A stretch of 64,000 bases of DNA, from contig CAZRCZ010000015.1 in assembly GCA_964598765.1 (NCBI GenBank), positions 59,493 through 123,492 of the forward strand. The letters run 5' to 3'. Under the pieces are notes generated by a model that searched no databases, was not told the DNA's origin, and worked only from the letters and a program-made list of their open reading frames with translations. How positions within the stretch are numbered: position 1 is the first letter of the stretch; each line of letters opens with the position of its first letter. This document shows, one piece after another, positions 51,223 to 60,600 of this stretch. The position numbers and the translations under genes were made by a program. Origin of the DNA: CAZRCZ01 sp964598765 (GTDB lineage Bacteria; Sumerlaeota; Sumerlaeia; MVZB01; JAJFLK01).

Positions 51223-52848
51223 TTAATCTTTATCAACCCGCTTTAGCGCGCGGTTCAAGTTCCATTGCGCCTCGGCGTAATCGGGGTCGAGTCGCAGGGC
51301 TTCCCGATAATGTTGGATTGCCTCTCCGAATTTTCCCTCCCGTCCCAAAGCCACACCCAAATTGTTGTGCGCTTCCTTGTATCCGGGCCAAGCCGAAATC
51401 GCCCGTTGAAAATGGGAGACGGCCTCCTCGGTTTTTCCTTCTTGAAGACAAAAGACTCCCAGATGATTGTGCGCGACGGAGGCGTTGGGATTTTTGGCGA
51501 GGTTGTCCTCCCACAGGGTCCGCGAATCTTGGTAGGTTGCCGAATGACGCCACGTCAGGACGCCGAGCATGACAACAAGCGCGATTTTCGCCGCCGCGCC
51601 AAACGCGCGACGGCATAATGGGGGACGATCCGTAATCATGGAAAACAGCATCGCGGACGGGACGATGATTCCGATTCCCGCCAGATATTGGAAGTGATCG
51701 GCGACGAAGGAAAAGCGGTAAAAGGCCCCCATGACCAGACCCAGCGCCGGCGCGATCATCAGGGCGAACAAGACGAGGCCGGCGACGAAGATGGAAAGAG
51801 GCGCAACCCCGTTGGGGTTGGGTTGGTTATTTGGATGACCCAAGGTAGCCGCTTCGCGGTAACCTTGGGCTTCGATCCGGGACGCCGTTGGCGTCCGAAC
51901 CTCCGGATCTCCCATGAGTTTTCCCGAATTGCGTTGCAATATCCCAAAAGCGCCTCCGGCTCCGAACGCCGCAAATGAGTAAAGCCAAGACGAACGGAAC
52001 AAACTGCCGATTTCCCAACGTGGATAAATGGTCATCAAGTTCGACGGCCAAAGAAGTTTGCCGATGTAGAACCAGAGGGCGCGTCCCGCGATCAGAATTC
52101 GATCCGCGGGCGCAATGTTCAATTGATCCCGCGCAATGTTCAGGTTGCCTTGCTCGACCCAAACGTGCAGGAGCGCCATGCCGAAGGAGAGAACAAGAAA
52201 CGGAATCGTCGGAAGGAATATCCGGTTTTCCAAAGAGATCCGGAAACCCCGCGCCATCAAGAAAAGAACCGCCGCAAGGGGAAGAACCGCCGCCTTGCTC
52301 AAGAGCGCGCACGCGAACAGGAACAGGGCAAGAGCATAATCTCTCTTTCGATCTTCTTGGATGAAGCGCTTCCAGCAAATCAGAGTAAGAAGGGCGAACA
52401 TGCCCGACAGCACATCCTTGCGCTCGGTCACCCACGCCACCGATTCGACGTGAAGGGGATGAAGCGCGAAAATCGCCGAGGCCAACCAAGCTCCGGGTAT
52501 CCGCAATCCCGCCAAGAATCGCCACAGGAGAATCGCGTTCAAGGCGTGGAGAAGAACATTAACCATATGATAACCGAACGGTCGCAATTCCCAGCAATGA
52601 TACTCGATCCACCAGCCGGTGAAAACGAGCGGGTAGTATTGCGTGTTCGCGCGCGGATGAAACCAAATGTCAGCCAATCCATCGGCGGTTTGGAGCGTCG
52701 GATTGCGCGTGACATAGACGTCGTCGTCCCAGACGTAGCCGGCGCGAAGCGCGGGAAGGTAGGCAAGAATCGTGAGCGCGGTCAGAACCAAGCCCCGCTT
52801 CCAATCATTCGGCAATTTGTCATCCCCTTTCCGAGAAGGATTCTTCAT
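51223..52848 (-). CDS. TMTC-like polytopic membrane protein with TPRs and an in-frame repeat cluster
   Basis: 541 residues. Architecture as at 21612: about nine helices, VWDDDVYVTRNP in the first loop (acidic triad), HPLHVESVAWVTERKDVLSG, ALWFYIGKLLWPSNL, and C-terminal TPRs (VAHNHLGVFCLQEGKTEEAVSHF; AHNNLGVALGREGKFGEAI; DPDYAEAQWNLNRAL). Between helices lies a segment (EVRTPTASRIEAQGYREA..., NPNGVAPLS) encoded by three palindromes at 51804-51896, which the paralog lacks. Likely O-glycosyltransferase-type enzyme; substrate unknown. ATG 52848 is followed by a basic N-terminus. Confidence 0.8.
   Translation of the reverse strand: MKNPSRKGDDKLPNDWKRGLVLTALTILAYLPALRAGYVWDDDVYVTRNPTLQTADGLADIWFHPRANTQYYPLVFTGWWIEYHCWELRPFGYHMVNVLLHALNAILLWRFLAGLRIPGAWLASAIFALHPLHVESVAWVTERKDVLSGMFALLTLICWKRFIQEDRKRDYALALFLFACALLSKAAVLPLAAVLFLMARGFRISLENRIFLPTIPFLVLSFGMALLHVWVEQGNLNIARDQLNIAPADRILIAGRALWFYIGKLLWPSNLMTIYPRWEIGSLFRSSWLYSFAAFGAGGAFGILQRNSGKLMGDPEVRTPTASRIEAQGYREAATLGHPNNQPNPNGVAPLSIFVAGLVLFALMIAPALGLVMGAFYRFSFVADHFQYLAGIGIIVPSAMLFSMITDRPPLCRRAFGAAAKIALVVMLGVLTWRHSATYQDSRTLWEDNLAKNPNASVAHNHLGVFCLQEGKTEEAVSHFQRAISAWPGYKEAHNNLGVALGREGKFGEAIQHYREALRLDPDYAEAQWNLNRALKRVDKD
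51804..51896. repeat. Cluster of three palindromes translated inside a TMTC-like gene
   Basis: (a) CAACCCC-GTT-GGGGTTG, 51804-51820; (b) CCAAGGT...ACCTTGG, 51840-51868, with GCCGCTTCGCGG inside; (c) GGACGCC-GTT-GGCGTCC, 51880-51896, identical to 4714-4730. All three keep the reading frame of the minus-strand gene. Confidence 0.8.
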
Positions 52849-52947
52849 GGTTGAAGCGCCGGGGTCAAGACGCGTGTGGATTCATGGGCAGGAATGAGAT
52901 TCGAGGGGGTTGCCTATTGGAGCGGAGTGGGGATAATGCGGGGTGGG

Positions 52948-53080
52948 ATTTGGAGAAAGAGAATGAGCAGGAGAATGAGAAAGACAAAAAACGACGCCGG
53001 AAACGAGAGAGAAAAGCCAACTCGGTCTCTTCCGCATCCTGCTCATTCTCATACTCCTACTCCTACTCCTTCTCCATCTT
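52948..53080. repeat. GA/CT-rich hairpin-capable repeat before glmM
   Basis: A purine run with GAGAATGAGCAGGAGAATGA (52956-52975) is mirrored by the pyrimidine run TCCTGCTCATTCTCATACTC (53037-53056) and CTACTCCTACTCCTTCTCC. The two can pair over a loop of about 65 bases. The start codon of glmM follows 6 bases later, so the structure could influence its translation. Confidence 0.7.
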
Positions 53081-53085
53081 CCCCC

Positions 53086-54495
53086 ATGGTCAGCATTGCC
53101 GGGATTCGCGGCGTCGTCGGAGACTCGCTCCGATTGGACGAATTCGTCAACTACGCGCAGGGGTTCATGGCTGAACTGAACCCGCGCAGGATCGTCTTGG
53201 GCGCGGATACCCGCGCGTCAGGCGAAATGTTGCGTCACCTCCTTTATGCCGCCGCGATGGCGTCGGGCGTTGAGGTTCTGGATCTGGGAATCGTTCCCAC
53301 GCCGACGGTCGGCTTCATGGTCCGACATTTGAAGACCGGCGGTGGGATCGTGCTTTCGGCCAGCCACAACCCCCCTCAATGGAACGCCCTCAAATTCTTT
53401 TCCGACCAAGGCTCCTTCCTGACGCCGGATCAATTCAAGCGTCTCTTGGAAAGCTCCCGCATGAAATTCTTCCATCGCGCCGATGTGAAGCGTCTGGGTC
53501 GCCTCCGAAGGATTGCCGATCCGACCGGACCCCATCTTCGGTCGTTGTTGCGGGTCCTCCCGGTCGCGGCGATTCGCAGGCGTAAATTCAGGGTCGTCTT
53601 GGACGCCTGCAACGGCGCGGGGCTTGGAATTGCGCGCGACCTGTTCAAAGCCCTCGGCGTTCGTTTTCAGGTCATTCACGACAAGCAGGATGGAAACTTT
53701 GATCGTCCTCCCGAACCTCTCCCGGAGAATCTGGCAAAGCTTCAAGCGGTTGTTCGGCGATACAAGGCCGACGTCGGTTTCGCGCTCGACCCCGACGCCG
53801 ACCGGCTGGCGGTGGTGGACGAAACTGGGCGGGCCATCGGAGAGGAACGCACCATCGTTCTGGCCATTCAATCCGTTTACGATCTCAAGTCCGGGGTCCG
53901 GTCCGCTCGTTCGCGGAATCCGGCGGTGGTGAATCTTTCCACCACTCGCGCAGTGGAGGACGTGGCCGCGCGTTACGGGATCAAGGTCGAACGAACCCCC
54001 ATCGGCGAAGCGCACGTCGTCAATCGGATGAAAACTTTGAATTCCGAAATCGGCGGGGAAGGCAACGGGGGAGTGATTTTCCCCAAAGTCCATCCCGGGC
54101 GCGACAGCGCGACGGGAATGGGGCTTATCCTTGCCCTGATGAGCTTTTCCGACGCTTCCGGAAAACGACGCAAGTTGTCTCAAATCAATGCTGAAGTTCC
54201 AGATTATATCATGCAAAAGGACAAGATCACCTTGCCGGGGAGATCGGTCTTTAATTCAATCCACGCCGACCAGCTTTCCGCGCGGGCAAATGAGATTGCC
54301 GAGTTAATCGGTTGTCGTCCAATCGCCGTGGATCGGTCCGACGGGGTTAAATTCATTCTCCCCGATGCGTGGCTCCATATCCGAGCGTCGGGAACCGAAC
54401 CGATCGTGCGGCTTTTCGCCGAAGCCCCCAAGGTCGAGCAAGTCAGAAGGCTTCTCAGCTGGACAAAACGCTACTTTCGTCAAAGTTTCGCTTAA
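53086..54495 (+). CDS. glmM: Phosphoglucosamine mutase
   Basis: About 469 residues. GIRGVVGDSL near the start, catalytic serine in IVLSASHNPPQWNALKFF, metal loop ALDPDADRLAVVDE, sugar loop GGEGNGGVIFP and phosphate loop RASGTEPIVRLFAE. The GEGNGG form points to GlmM (glucosamine 6- to 1-phosphate for UDP-GlcNAc) and not to PMM. ATG 53086 is used; an open frame continues upstream through a purine-rich repeat to 52876 but lacks family likeness. Cell-wall precursor synthesis links it to rodA. Confidence 0.9.
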   Translation: MVSIAGIRGVVGDSLRLDEFVNYAQGFMAELNPRRIVLGADTRASGEMLRHLLYAAAMASGVEVLDLGIVPTPTVGFMVRHLKTGGGIVLSASHNPPQWNALKFFSDQGSFLTPDQFKRLLESSRMKFFHRADVKRLGRLRRIADPTGPHLRSLLRVLPVAAIRRRKFRVVLDACNGAGLGIARDLFKALGVRFQVIHDKQDGNFDRPPEPLPENLAKLQAVVRRYKADVGFALDPDADRLAVVDETGRAIGEERTIVLAIQSVYDLKSGVRSARSRNPAVVNLSTTRAVEDVAARYGIKVERTPIGEAHVVNRMKTLNSEIGGEGNGGVIFPKVHPGRDSATGMGLILALMSFSDASGKRRKLSQINAEVPDYIMQKDKITLPGRSVFNSIHADQLSARANEIAELIGCRPIAVDRSDGVKFILPDAWLHIRASGTEPIVRLFAEAPKVEQVRRLLSWTKRYFRQSFA

Positions 54496-54528
54496 CGAAA
54501 AATCATCCGTTTTTTCGCCCAAAACTTC

Positions 54529-54611
54529 TTGACAGCCCAAAGGGAGATTGATGTAGTAAAGGCAAGCTCAGAAAGCTGGGATATTTCAAACCGAAAGGAG
54601 GGAAGAAAATT
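54529..54611 (+). promoter_or_regulatory. Promoter and ribosome binding site of the pseudopilin gene
   Basis: TTGACA (54529-54534), 17-base spacer, TGTAGT (54552-54557; TAGTAA is an alternative). The leader ends GAAAGGAGGGAAGAAAATT, a very strong Shine-Dalgarno nearly identical to that of the orphan secreted protein gene at 33937. Confidence 0.75.
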
Positions 54612-55301
54612 ATGCGGAGAAAAGGGTTTACCCTAATCGAATTGTTGATCGTCGTTGCGATCATCGCCATCTTGGCCGCCATCGCGGTCCCGAACTTCTT
54701 GGAGGCGCAGGTGCGGTCGAAGGTCTCTCGGGTGAAAGCAGACCAACGCTCGCTGGCCACGGCCATCGAAGCGTATTACGTGGACAACAACGCCTACCCC
54801 TGTTGCGATTCCTCGACGTGGACTGGGACGAGCGGATTCGGAATCAACAGCGCCCAAGGAGTTCCCGGTTCCGGACCGGACCTGTGGAAACTGCCGACGT
54901 TCCGAACCAAGCAACTTGATTCGGATTTGCTTCACACGTTGACGACGCCGATTTCCTACATCACGTCGTATTTCGTGGACCCGTTCGCCAAGACCAAAGG
55001 GGCTTACTTCGGGTATTCGACCCCGTCAACGGATCTCTCTCTTGAGACCCAGAGATCGGGTTGGGTCATTTGGTCCTTTGGACCGGACATTGACGAAGTT
55101 GACCTTGATGGAACCGGATCGGACATGAAGTTCGACAACTTCAACGCCGAGCTGACGCGCATCTCGCATTGGTGCAATCTTGGCATTGACAGCTTCTACG
55201 ATCCGAACTCGCGAACGCCGACCGATTGCTTGATCAACGTCACGTACGATCCGACGAACGGCTCCACTTCCAACGGAGACGTTTTCCGGCTCAAGCAGTA
55301 A
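54612..55301 (+). CDS. Type II secretion / type IV pilin-like protein
   Basis: 229 residues. N-terminal prepilin motif RRKGFTLIELLIVVAIIAIL (cut after the Gly, Glu at +5) followed by LAAIAVPNFLEAQVRSKVSR and VKADQRSLATAIEAYYVDNN. The globular tail has one short disulphide candidate (YPCCDSS) and a GSDMKFDNFNAELTR region, plus a C-terminal TNGSTSNGDVFRLKQ. This NFLEAQ-type minor or major pseudopilin is abundant in PVC-like and candidate phyla. No pilus or T2SS machinery is nearby. Own promoter and terminator, so an independent, strongly expressed gene. Confidence 0.93.
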   Translation: MRRKGFTLIELLIVVAIIAILAAIAVPNFLEAQVRSKVSRVKADQRSLATAIEAYYVDNNAYPCCDSSTWTGTSGFGINSAQGVPGSGPDLWKLPTFRTKQLDSDLLHTLTTPISYITSYFVDPFAKTKGAYFGYSTPSTDLSLETQRSGWVIWSFGPDIDEVDLDGTGSDMKFDNFNAELTRISHWCNLGIDSFYDPNSRTPTDCLINVTYDPTNGSTSNGDVFRLKQ

Positions 55302-55353
55302 TGATCGCGTGATTGTCCGTGAATTTGAAACGGACTTTCGATCAACACAAATA

Positions 55354-55394
55354 CGAAACCCGCGGCTGTATCAGTTGCGGGTTTCGTTATTTTT
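55354..55394. terminator. Terminator between the pseudopilin gene and tsaD (likely for the pseudopilin)
   Basis: Arms CGAAACCCGC (55354-55363) and GCGGGTTTCG (55377-55386), 13-base loop, then TTATTTTTA (55387-55395). It lies between convergent genes. Confidence 0.85.
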
Positions 55395-55424
55395 AGGGAT
55401 GTTTTTCCGTTTGGTTTCAGGAAA

Positions 55425-56570
55425 TCAATCCAACGGCAGGGAAGCCGAGGGATTCAAATTCAGGGCTTCATCTCCGCTCAACGGCTTGATATGCCAAGCG
55501 AGGCCGGCAATCATGGCGGCGTTGTCGGTGCAGAGGGAAAAATGGGGAAACCAAACGCGCAATCCTCGCGGCCCGATCTTGCGGGCGGACCGGCGCAATC
55601 CGCGATTTGAAGCCACTCCTCCCACGATTAATAGGTCGTTCGTGTCGCGCTCTTCGGCGGCGGTCAACGATTTGGAAAGCAAAGCCTCGATGGCGGCGGC
55701 CTGAAAACCCGCGCAAAGGTCTCGGATCGTCCCCTCCGGGAGAGATTGCGGATTGGGAATTCCGGATTTCAGCTCTTCCACTCTCCGCGCCACGGCGGAT
55801 TTGAGTCCGCTAAACGAGAAGCCGTCGGCGTCGGGATGGCTCATCGGCGTTTTGAAGAGGAAATGATTGGGATTGCCCAACGGCGCGCGCTGATCCACTG
55901 CGGGACCGCCGGGGAAACCAATTCCCAATATCCGGGCCACTTTGTCGTAGGCCTCGCCGACCGCGTCGTCGCGGGTGGACGCCAACGTGGCGCATTTACC
56001 CGGAGACTCAACCCAAACCAGCGAGGTATGCCCTCCCGAAACAATCAATCCGACGTGGGGGAATTCGGGTCGCGCGATCCGCCTTGGCGCGGGCGCGCCT
56101 CCTGCGAATTCCCTCTCTCCGTCATCAAAAGGAATCGCGGAAAAATCCTTTCCATCCTCGATCAAGAGATGCGTCTGCTCCGGTTTCTCCGGTCTCAAAA
56201 AAGGCGCGTGAAGATGTGCCTGCAAATGATGAACCGCAATCAACGGTTTGTCATGTCGCCACGCCAGAGCCTTGGCGGTTTCAACGCCGATCAACAGACA
56301 CCCGATCAAGCCCGGTCCCTGCGTGACGGCGATGGCCGAGATTTCGCTCCAATCGGTTTGCGATTCCCGCAAGGCTTCTGTGATGAGCGGGAGGCAAGTT
56401 TCAATGTGCCGGCGCGCCGCGACTTCGGGAACGACTCCGCCGAATCGGGCGTGCAAATCCACCTGCGACGCGACGGCGTTGACCTTCACCGCCCCTTGAC
56501 GGTCCACCAAAGCGCAGGCCGTTTCGTCGCACGAGCTTTCAATGCCGAGAATGTAGGGAGGGGAAGACAT
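55425..56570 (-). CDS. tsaD: tRNA threonylcarbamoyladenosine transferase subunit
   Basis: 381 residues, longer than usual for TsaD (~340). Conserved: ILGIESSCDETACALVD, VVPEVAARRHIE, GPGLIGCLLIGVETAKALAW, metal histidines in HHLQAHLHAP (H-x3-H), LIVSGGHTSLV, DAVGEAYDKVARILG, FSFSGLKSAV, GGVASNRGLR, SLCTDNAAMIA. It forms t6A37 in ANN-decoding tRNAs with TsaB/TsaE/TsaC. A ~45-residue insertion after HAPFL (nt ~56062-56196) and a repeat-like SGIPNPQS stretch (~55745-55765) account for the extra length. Operon with the DUF3108-like gene, 1 base apart. Confidence 0.95.
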   Translation of the reverse strand: MSSPPYILGIESSCDETACALVDRQGAVKVNAVASQVDLHARFGGVVPEVAARRHIETCLPLITEALRESQTDWSEISAIAVTQGPGLIGCLLIGVETAKALAWRHDKPLIAVHHLQAHLHAPFLRPEKPEQTHLLIEDGKDFSAIPFDDGEREFAGGAPAPRRIARPEFPHVGLIVSGGHTSLVWVESPGKCATLASTRDDAVGEAYDKVARILGIGFPGGPAVDQRAPLGNPNHFLFKTPMSHPDADGFSFSGLKSAVARRVEELKSGIPNPQSLPEGTIRDLCAGFQAAAIEALLSKSLTAAEERDTNDLLIVGGVASNRGLRRSARKIGPRGLRVWFPHFSLCTDNAAMIAGLAWHIKPLSGDEALNLNPSASLPLD

Positions 56571-56571
56571 G

Positions 56572-57543
56572 TCAGAGTTTCGGCATCCAAGACAAGTGAG
56601 GCTGGCCTTGCGCGGACGCCTCCTGACCGGCGGCTTGACGAACCGCTTCGCGGTTAATCTCCGGAAAATTGGGAGGAACCGACAATTCCTTGTATTGGGC
56701 GAAGACCTTCTCGCGGTCGGCCCGGAGCATCACCAATCCGTTTCCAAGATCGGTTTTCAAAACCTCGCCATCCGAGTCATACCAAGAGGTCGTCACGGTC
56801 TCGCCGGCGGTTTCCGTCACGCGGTAGGCGTCAAACTTTTCTCCTTCAATTTCGATTCCCTCCCAAGCGACGACCTCAACCCGGACCGGAACGCTGAATT
56901 GGCCGCTGATCGGATCGCTCGCCATCGCGCTCCACTTCGAGCCGACGCGCAGACGGCCGCTTTGCGTGACGACCGGGCGAATCGCATCGGCCAGCATCAC
57001 CGGCTCCTGGAGCGCGATTCGGGACGCGGTTCCGCCCCCTTGAACCAGAAACTCCGGTCCCTTGAGTTGGTAATAAAGGTCTTTTCCCTCGGTAAGGGCG
57101 TCCACGCTGACGATCTCTCCGGCGGCGTCCAATCTTCCTTGAAAAGTTTGCATTTCGAACAATTCATTCAGCAGAACCGAAACATCCAGTTGAACCGGAA
57201 TCTTCTGGTTGAAGGCGTCCAGCCGGAGACGCGCCCGCGTCGAGAATTCATAGCTTTTGTTATCGCGCGCCCGTTGAACCTCCAACATGTAAACGCCGAT
57301 CCGCTCGCCTCCCCGTTCAATCCACATGAATTGCGTGTAATCCTTCCATACGACGGTCAGCATGTCGGGAGAGACGCCCAGTTTGCGGACGGCGACCTTC
57401 AATCCGTTCTCGCGCCGCCATAAAAGGAAAATCATGGTAAAGAAAAATACGCAAATTCCGGCGCTCAATCCGAACCGAAGCGCGGACAGGATGAAGCCGG
57501 AGGATCGGCGTGGCGCTGGGCAGTGACGAATGGACGAAGCCAT
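56572..57543 (-). CDS. DUF3108-like protein with N-terminal membrane anchor
   Basis: 323 residues. A single N-terminal helix (LSAGICVFFFTMIFLLW) anchors a soluble, beta-rich domain: MWIERGGERIGVYMLEVQRA, YEFSTRARLRLDAFNQKIPV, TTSWYDSDGEVLKTDLGNGL. That pattern (signal, then repeating W-x-x-x-G...VLK strands) is that of DUF3108-type periplasmic proteins of unknown function. It ends one base before tsaD begins, so they are co-transcribed; no functional link is clear. Confidence 0.65.
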   Translation of the reverse strand: MASSIRHCPAPRRSSGFILSALRFGLSAGICVFFFTMIFLLWRRENGLKVAVRKLGVSPDMLTVVWKDYTQFMWIERGGERIGVYMLEVQRARDNKSYEFSTRARLRLDAFNQKIPVQLDVSVLLNELFEMQTFQGRLDAAGEIVSVDALTEGKDLYYQLKGPEFLVQGGGTASRIALQEPVMLADAIRPVVTQSGRLRVGSKWSAMASDPISGQFSVPVRVEVVAWEGIEIEGEKFDAYRVTETAGETVTTSWYDSDGEVLKTDLGNGLVMLRADREKVFAQYKELSVPPNFPEINREAVRQAAGQEASAQGQPHLSWMPKL

Positions 57544-57659
57544 GGATGATCACCATTGTTCACTCGATCCGCGCGAGGCGCAAAGGAAAACGAAATCTCC
57601 CCTCCCTTTGTTGACTTCGCGCGAGGAGGCAAGCAAAATAGATTCGCGGCGTGGAAACG

Positions 57660-60600
57660 ATGAAACGACGTTCGACATTCCTTGCCTTGCTGTCGTTGGG
57701 AGCGTTGGCTCTCGCTCGGGTTGCGCGTTCCGAGGATTCTGCGCCCCCTGCGGACGTGGAAAAGCTGGTCCAAACGCTGGAACGACTCGGAAACGATCCC
57801 AAAGCGCTGAACGCGACCATCGAGGCGTTGAAAAAGAAAGCGGAGGAGGCGCGAAAAGCTCTCTCCGCCTCCAAACCCGCTTCGGACCAAACCAACTCCA
57901 ATCTCGATTCCAAAAGCAAGCGGGCCGAAGCTCTCAAAGCCGAAATCCAAAAAACCGCCGCTCAACTTGATGCCTCCAAGGCTGAATTGACCAAGCTGGA
58001 AAAAGAAATCGCGGACCTCAAGAGCCAGACCGACGCGGACAAGCAGAAACAGTCCGCGACTTCGGCGGAGCTTTCCGCCCTCGAACGCGCGCTCGAAATT
58101 TTGAATCTTGTGGCCAAGCCCGACGCCGATCCCAAGCCGAAATCGGACGCCAAAGCGGACGCCCCGGCCAAAGCCCAACCTCTCGCGCAATCGGTCCAAT
58201 CTGAAGTCCCAAGTCCCAAGGCTCAGACGGCTAATCCCAAACCGGAAAATCCGACCGCCGATAAAATTGCTCCCGAAGCGGCGGAATTCTTTGAAAACAA
58301 AATCCGGCCCGTTTTGGCCCAGAATTGCTTTTCGTGTCATGGACCGATGAAGCAGAAGTCCGGTCTACGGCTCGATTCGCGTGAGGCGATGTTGAAGGGA
58401 GGAGATCGCGGCGCGGCGGTTGCGCCCGGCGATCCCGACAAGAGCCTCGTCATTCAAGCCATTCGTTACGACGGCGAGCCGAAAATGCCACCGGACAAAA
58501 AGCTTCCGCAAGAAGCGATTGACGCCCTGACGCAATGGGTCAAGATGGGCGCGCCGTGGCCGACGGTCAAATCCTCCGACGCCTCGGCCAATGCCGCCGT
58601 CCCCAATCCCATCGCCGACGCGCGACAAAAACATTGGGCCTTCAAACCGATCCAAAATTCCGCCGTGCCGAGAGTGAAGAACACAACTTGGGCGAGCACA
58701 CCGATAGACAATTTTATTCTCGCCAAGCTGGAGGAAAAAGGAATCGCGCCTTCGCCCAAGGCGGATCGCCGAACCTTAATTCGCCGAGCGACGTTCGATC
58801 TGATCGGGCTTCCTCCGACGCCGGAGGAAATCGCCGCGTTCGAAGCCGATGCTTCGCCCGACGCGTTCGCCAAGGTCGTGGACCGCCTCTTGGCTTCCCC
58901 GCGATACGGCGAGCGATGGGGAAGATATTGGCTCGACGTGGCCCGCTACGCCGATACCAAGGGCTACACGTTTGAAGAGGAGCGGCGATACCCTTTCTCC
59001 TACACTTATCGTGATTACGTGATCCGCGCCTTTAACGAGGATGTGCCCTACGACCGTTTCATCACCGAACAAATCGCGGCGGACCAACTTGATTTGAAGG
59101 AGGACAAGCGTCCGCTGGCGGCGATGGGATTTTTGACCCTCGGACGCCGATTCCTCAACAACCCGCATGACATTATTGATGACCGGATTGATGTCATCAC
59201 GCGGGGCACGATGGGATTGACGGTCCAATGCGCCCGATGCCACGACCACAAATTCGATCCGATCCCGACGGCCGATTATTATTCGCTCTATGGAGTTTTC
59301 TCGAATTCCGTCGAGCCTGCGGATTTGCCGTTAATCGAGACTCCCAAGGAGACCGATCCCAGTTACATCGAGTTCAAGCGGGAGCTGGAAAAGCGGCAGA
59401 AAGAGGCGGCGGATTACCTCGAGGGGAAACACGCCGAATTTCTGAGCGAATTGCGCGCCAAAGCGGGCGATTATCTTTTGGCGACGCATGAGGCCGTCAA
59501 GACCAAGGATGAGGAGGCGTTTCAAAAGCTTGCGCGGGACCGAAATCTGCAACATCAAATCCTGCGGAAATGGCAAAAGCTGATCGAGGAAACCGGGAAA
59601 AAACACAGCCCGGTCTTCGCCGCATGGAACGCGCTTTCCGCCCTGCCGGACGATGAGTTCACGACTCGCTCGACGAGCGTCATCTCCTCGATCAAACTCA
59701 ACGCCGACGCCGATCATCCGCACAACGGGCTGGTCGCCAAATCCATCGGAGAAAAACCTCCCGCGTCCTTGAAGGAAACCGCCCGACGCTACGGCGAGCT
59801 CTTCGCCGACGCCGATAAACGATGGGGGGAAACGCTACAGATTTATTCCGAGATTTCCGCGCAACCCGGGCAGGAAAAGAACGAAGCTCCCAAAACTCTT
59901 CCGGACGTGGCTCAAGAGGAAATCCGCCAAGTTCTTTATGGACCTGCCGCGCCGGGCAACATCGCCGAAGGGGAAACCGAGCAACTGATGGACTTGCAAA
60001 TGCGCGACCGCATCAAGACCCTGCGGCGAAGCGTGGACACGCTGAAGGCCACGCATCCGGGGCGTCCGGCGCGCGCGCACGTCCTTCAGGATGCCCCCAA
60101 ACCGCAGGACGCATTTATTCTGACGCGGGGCAATCCGGGGAATCGCGGCGCGAAGGTTCCACGCCAGTTTCCAGAAATTTTGGCGGGAGAAAATCGCAAA
60201 CCGTTTGAAAAAGGGAGCGGAAGATTAGAATTGGCGCAGGCGATCTCGAGCAAGGACAATCCTCTTACCGCGCGTGTCATTGTCAACCGCGTCTGGCTGA
60301 ACCACTTCGGCGCGGGATTGGTGAAAACCCCAAGCGATTTCGGTCTTCGGAGCGAACCTCCCTCGCATCCCGAAATGCTCGATTATCTTGCGACGCGGTT
60401 CATGGAGGAAGGGTGGTCGCTCAAGAAACTACACCGCCTCATCATGCTCTCCAGCGTCTATCAGCAATCCAGCGACGACAATCCGGGGACGCGCGCCTCG
60501 GACGCGGAAAATCGCCTGCTCTGGCGATTCAACCGCCGACGTCTCGATTTCGAGGCGTTGCGCGATTCGGTTCTGGCCGTAACCGGGAAATTGGACCTCA

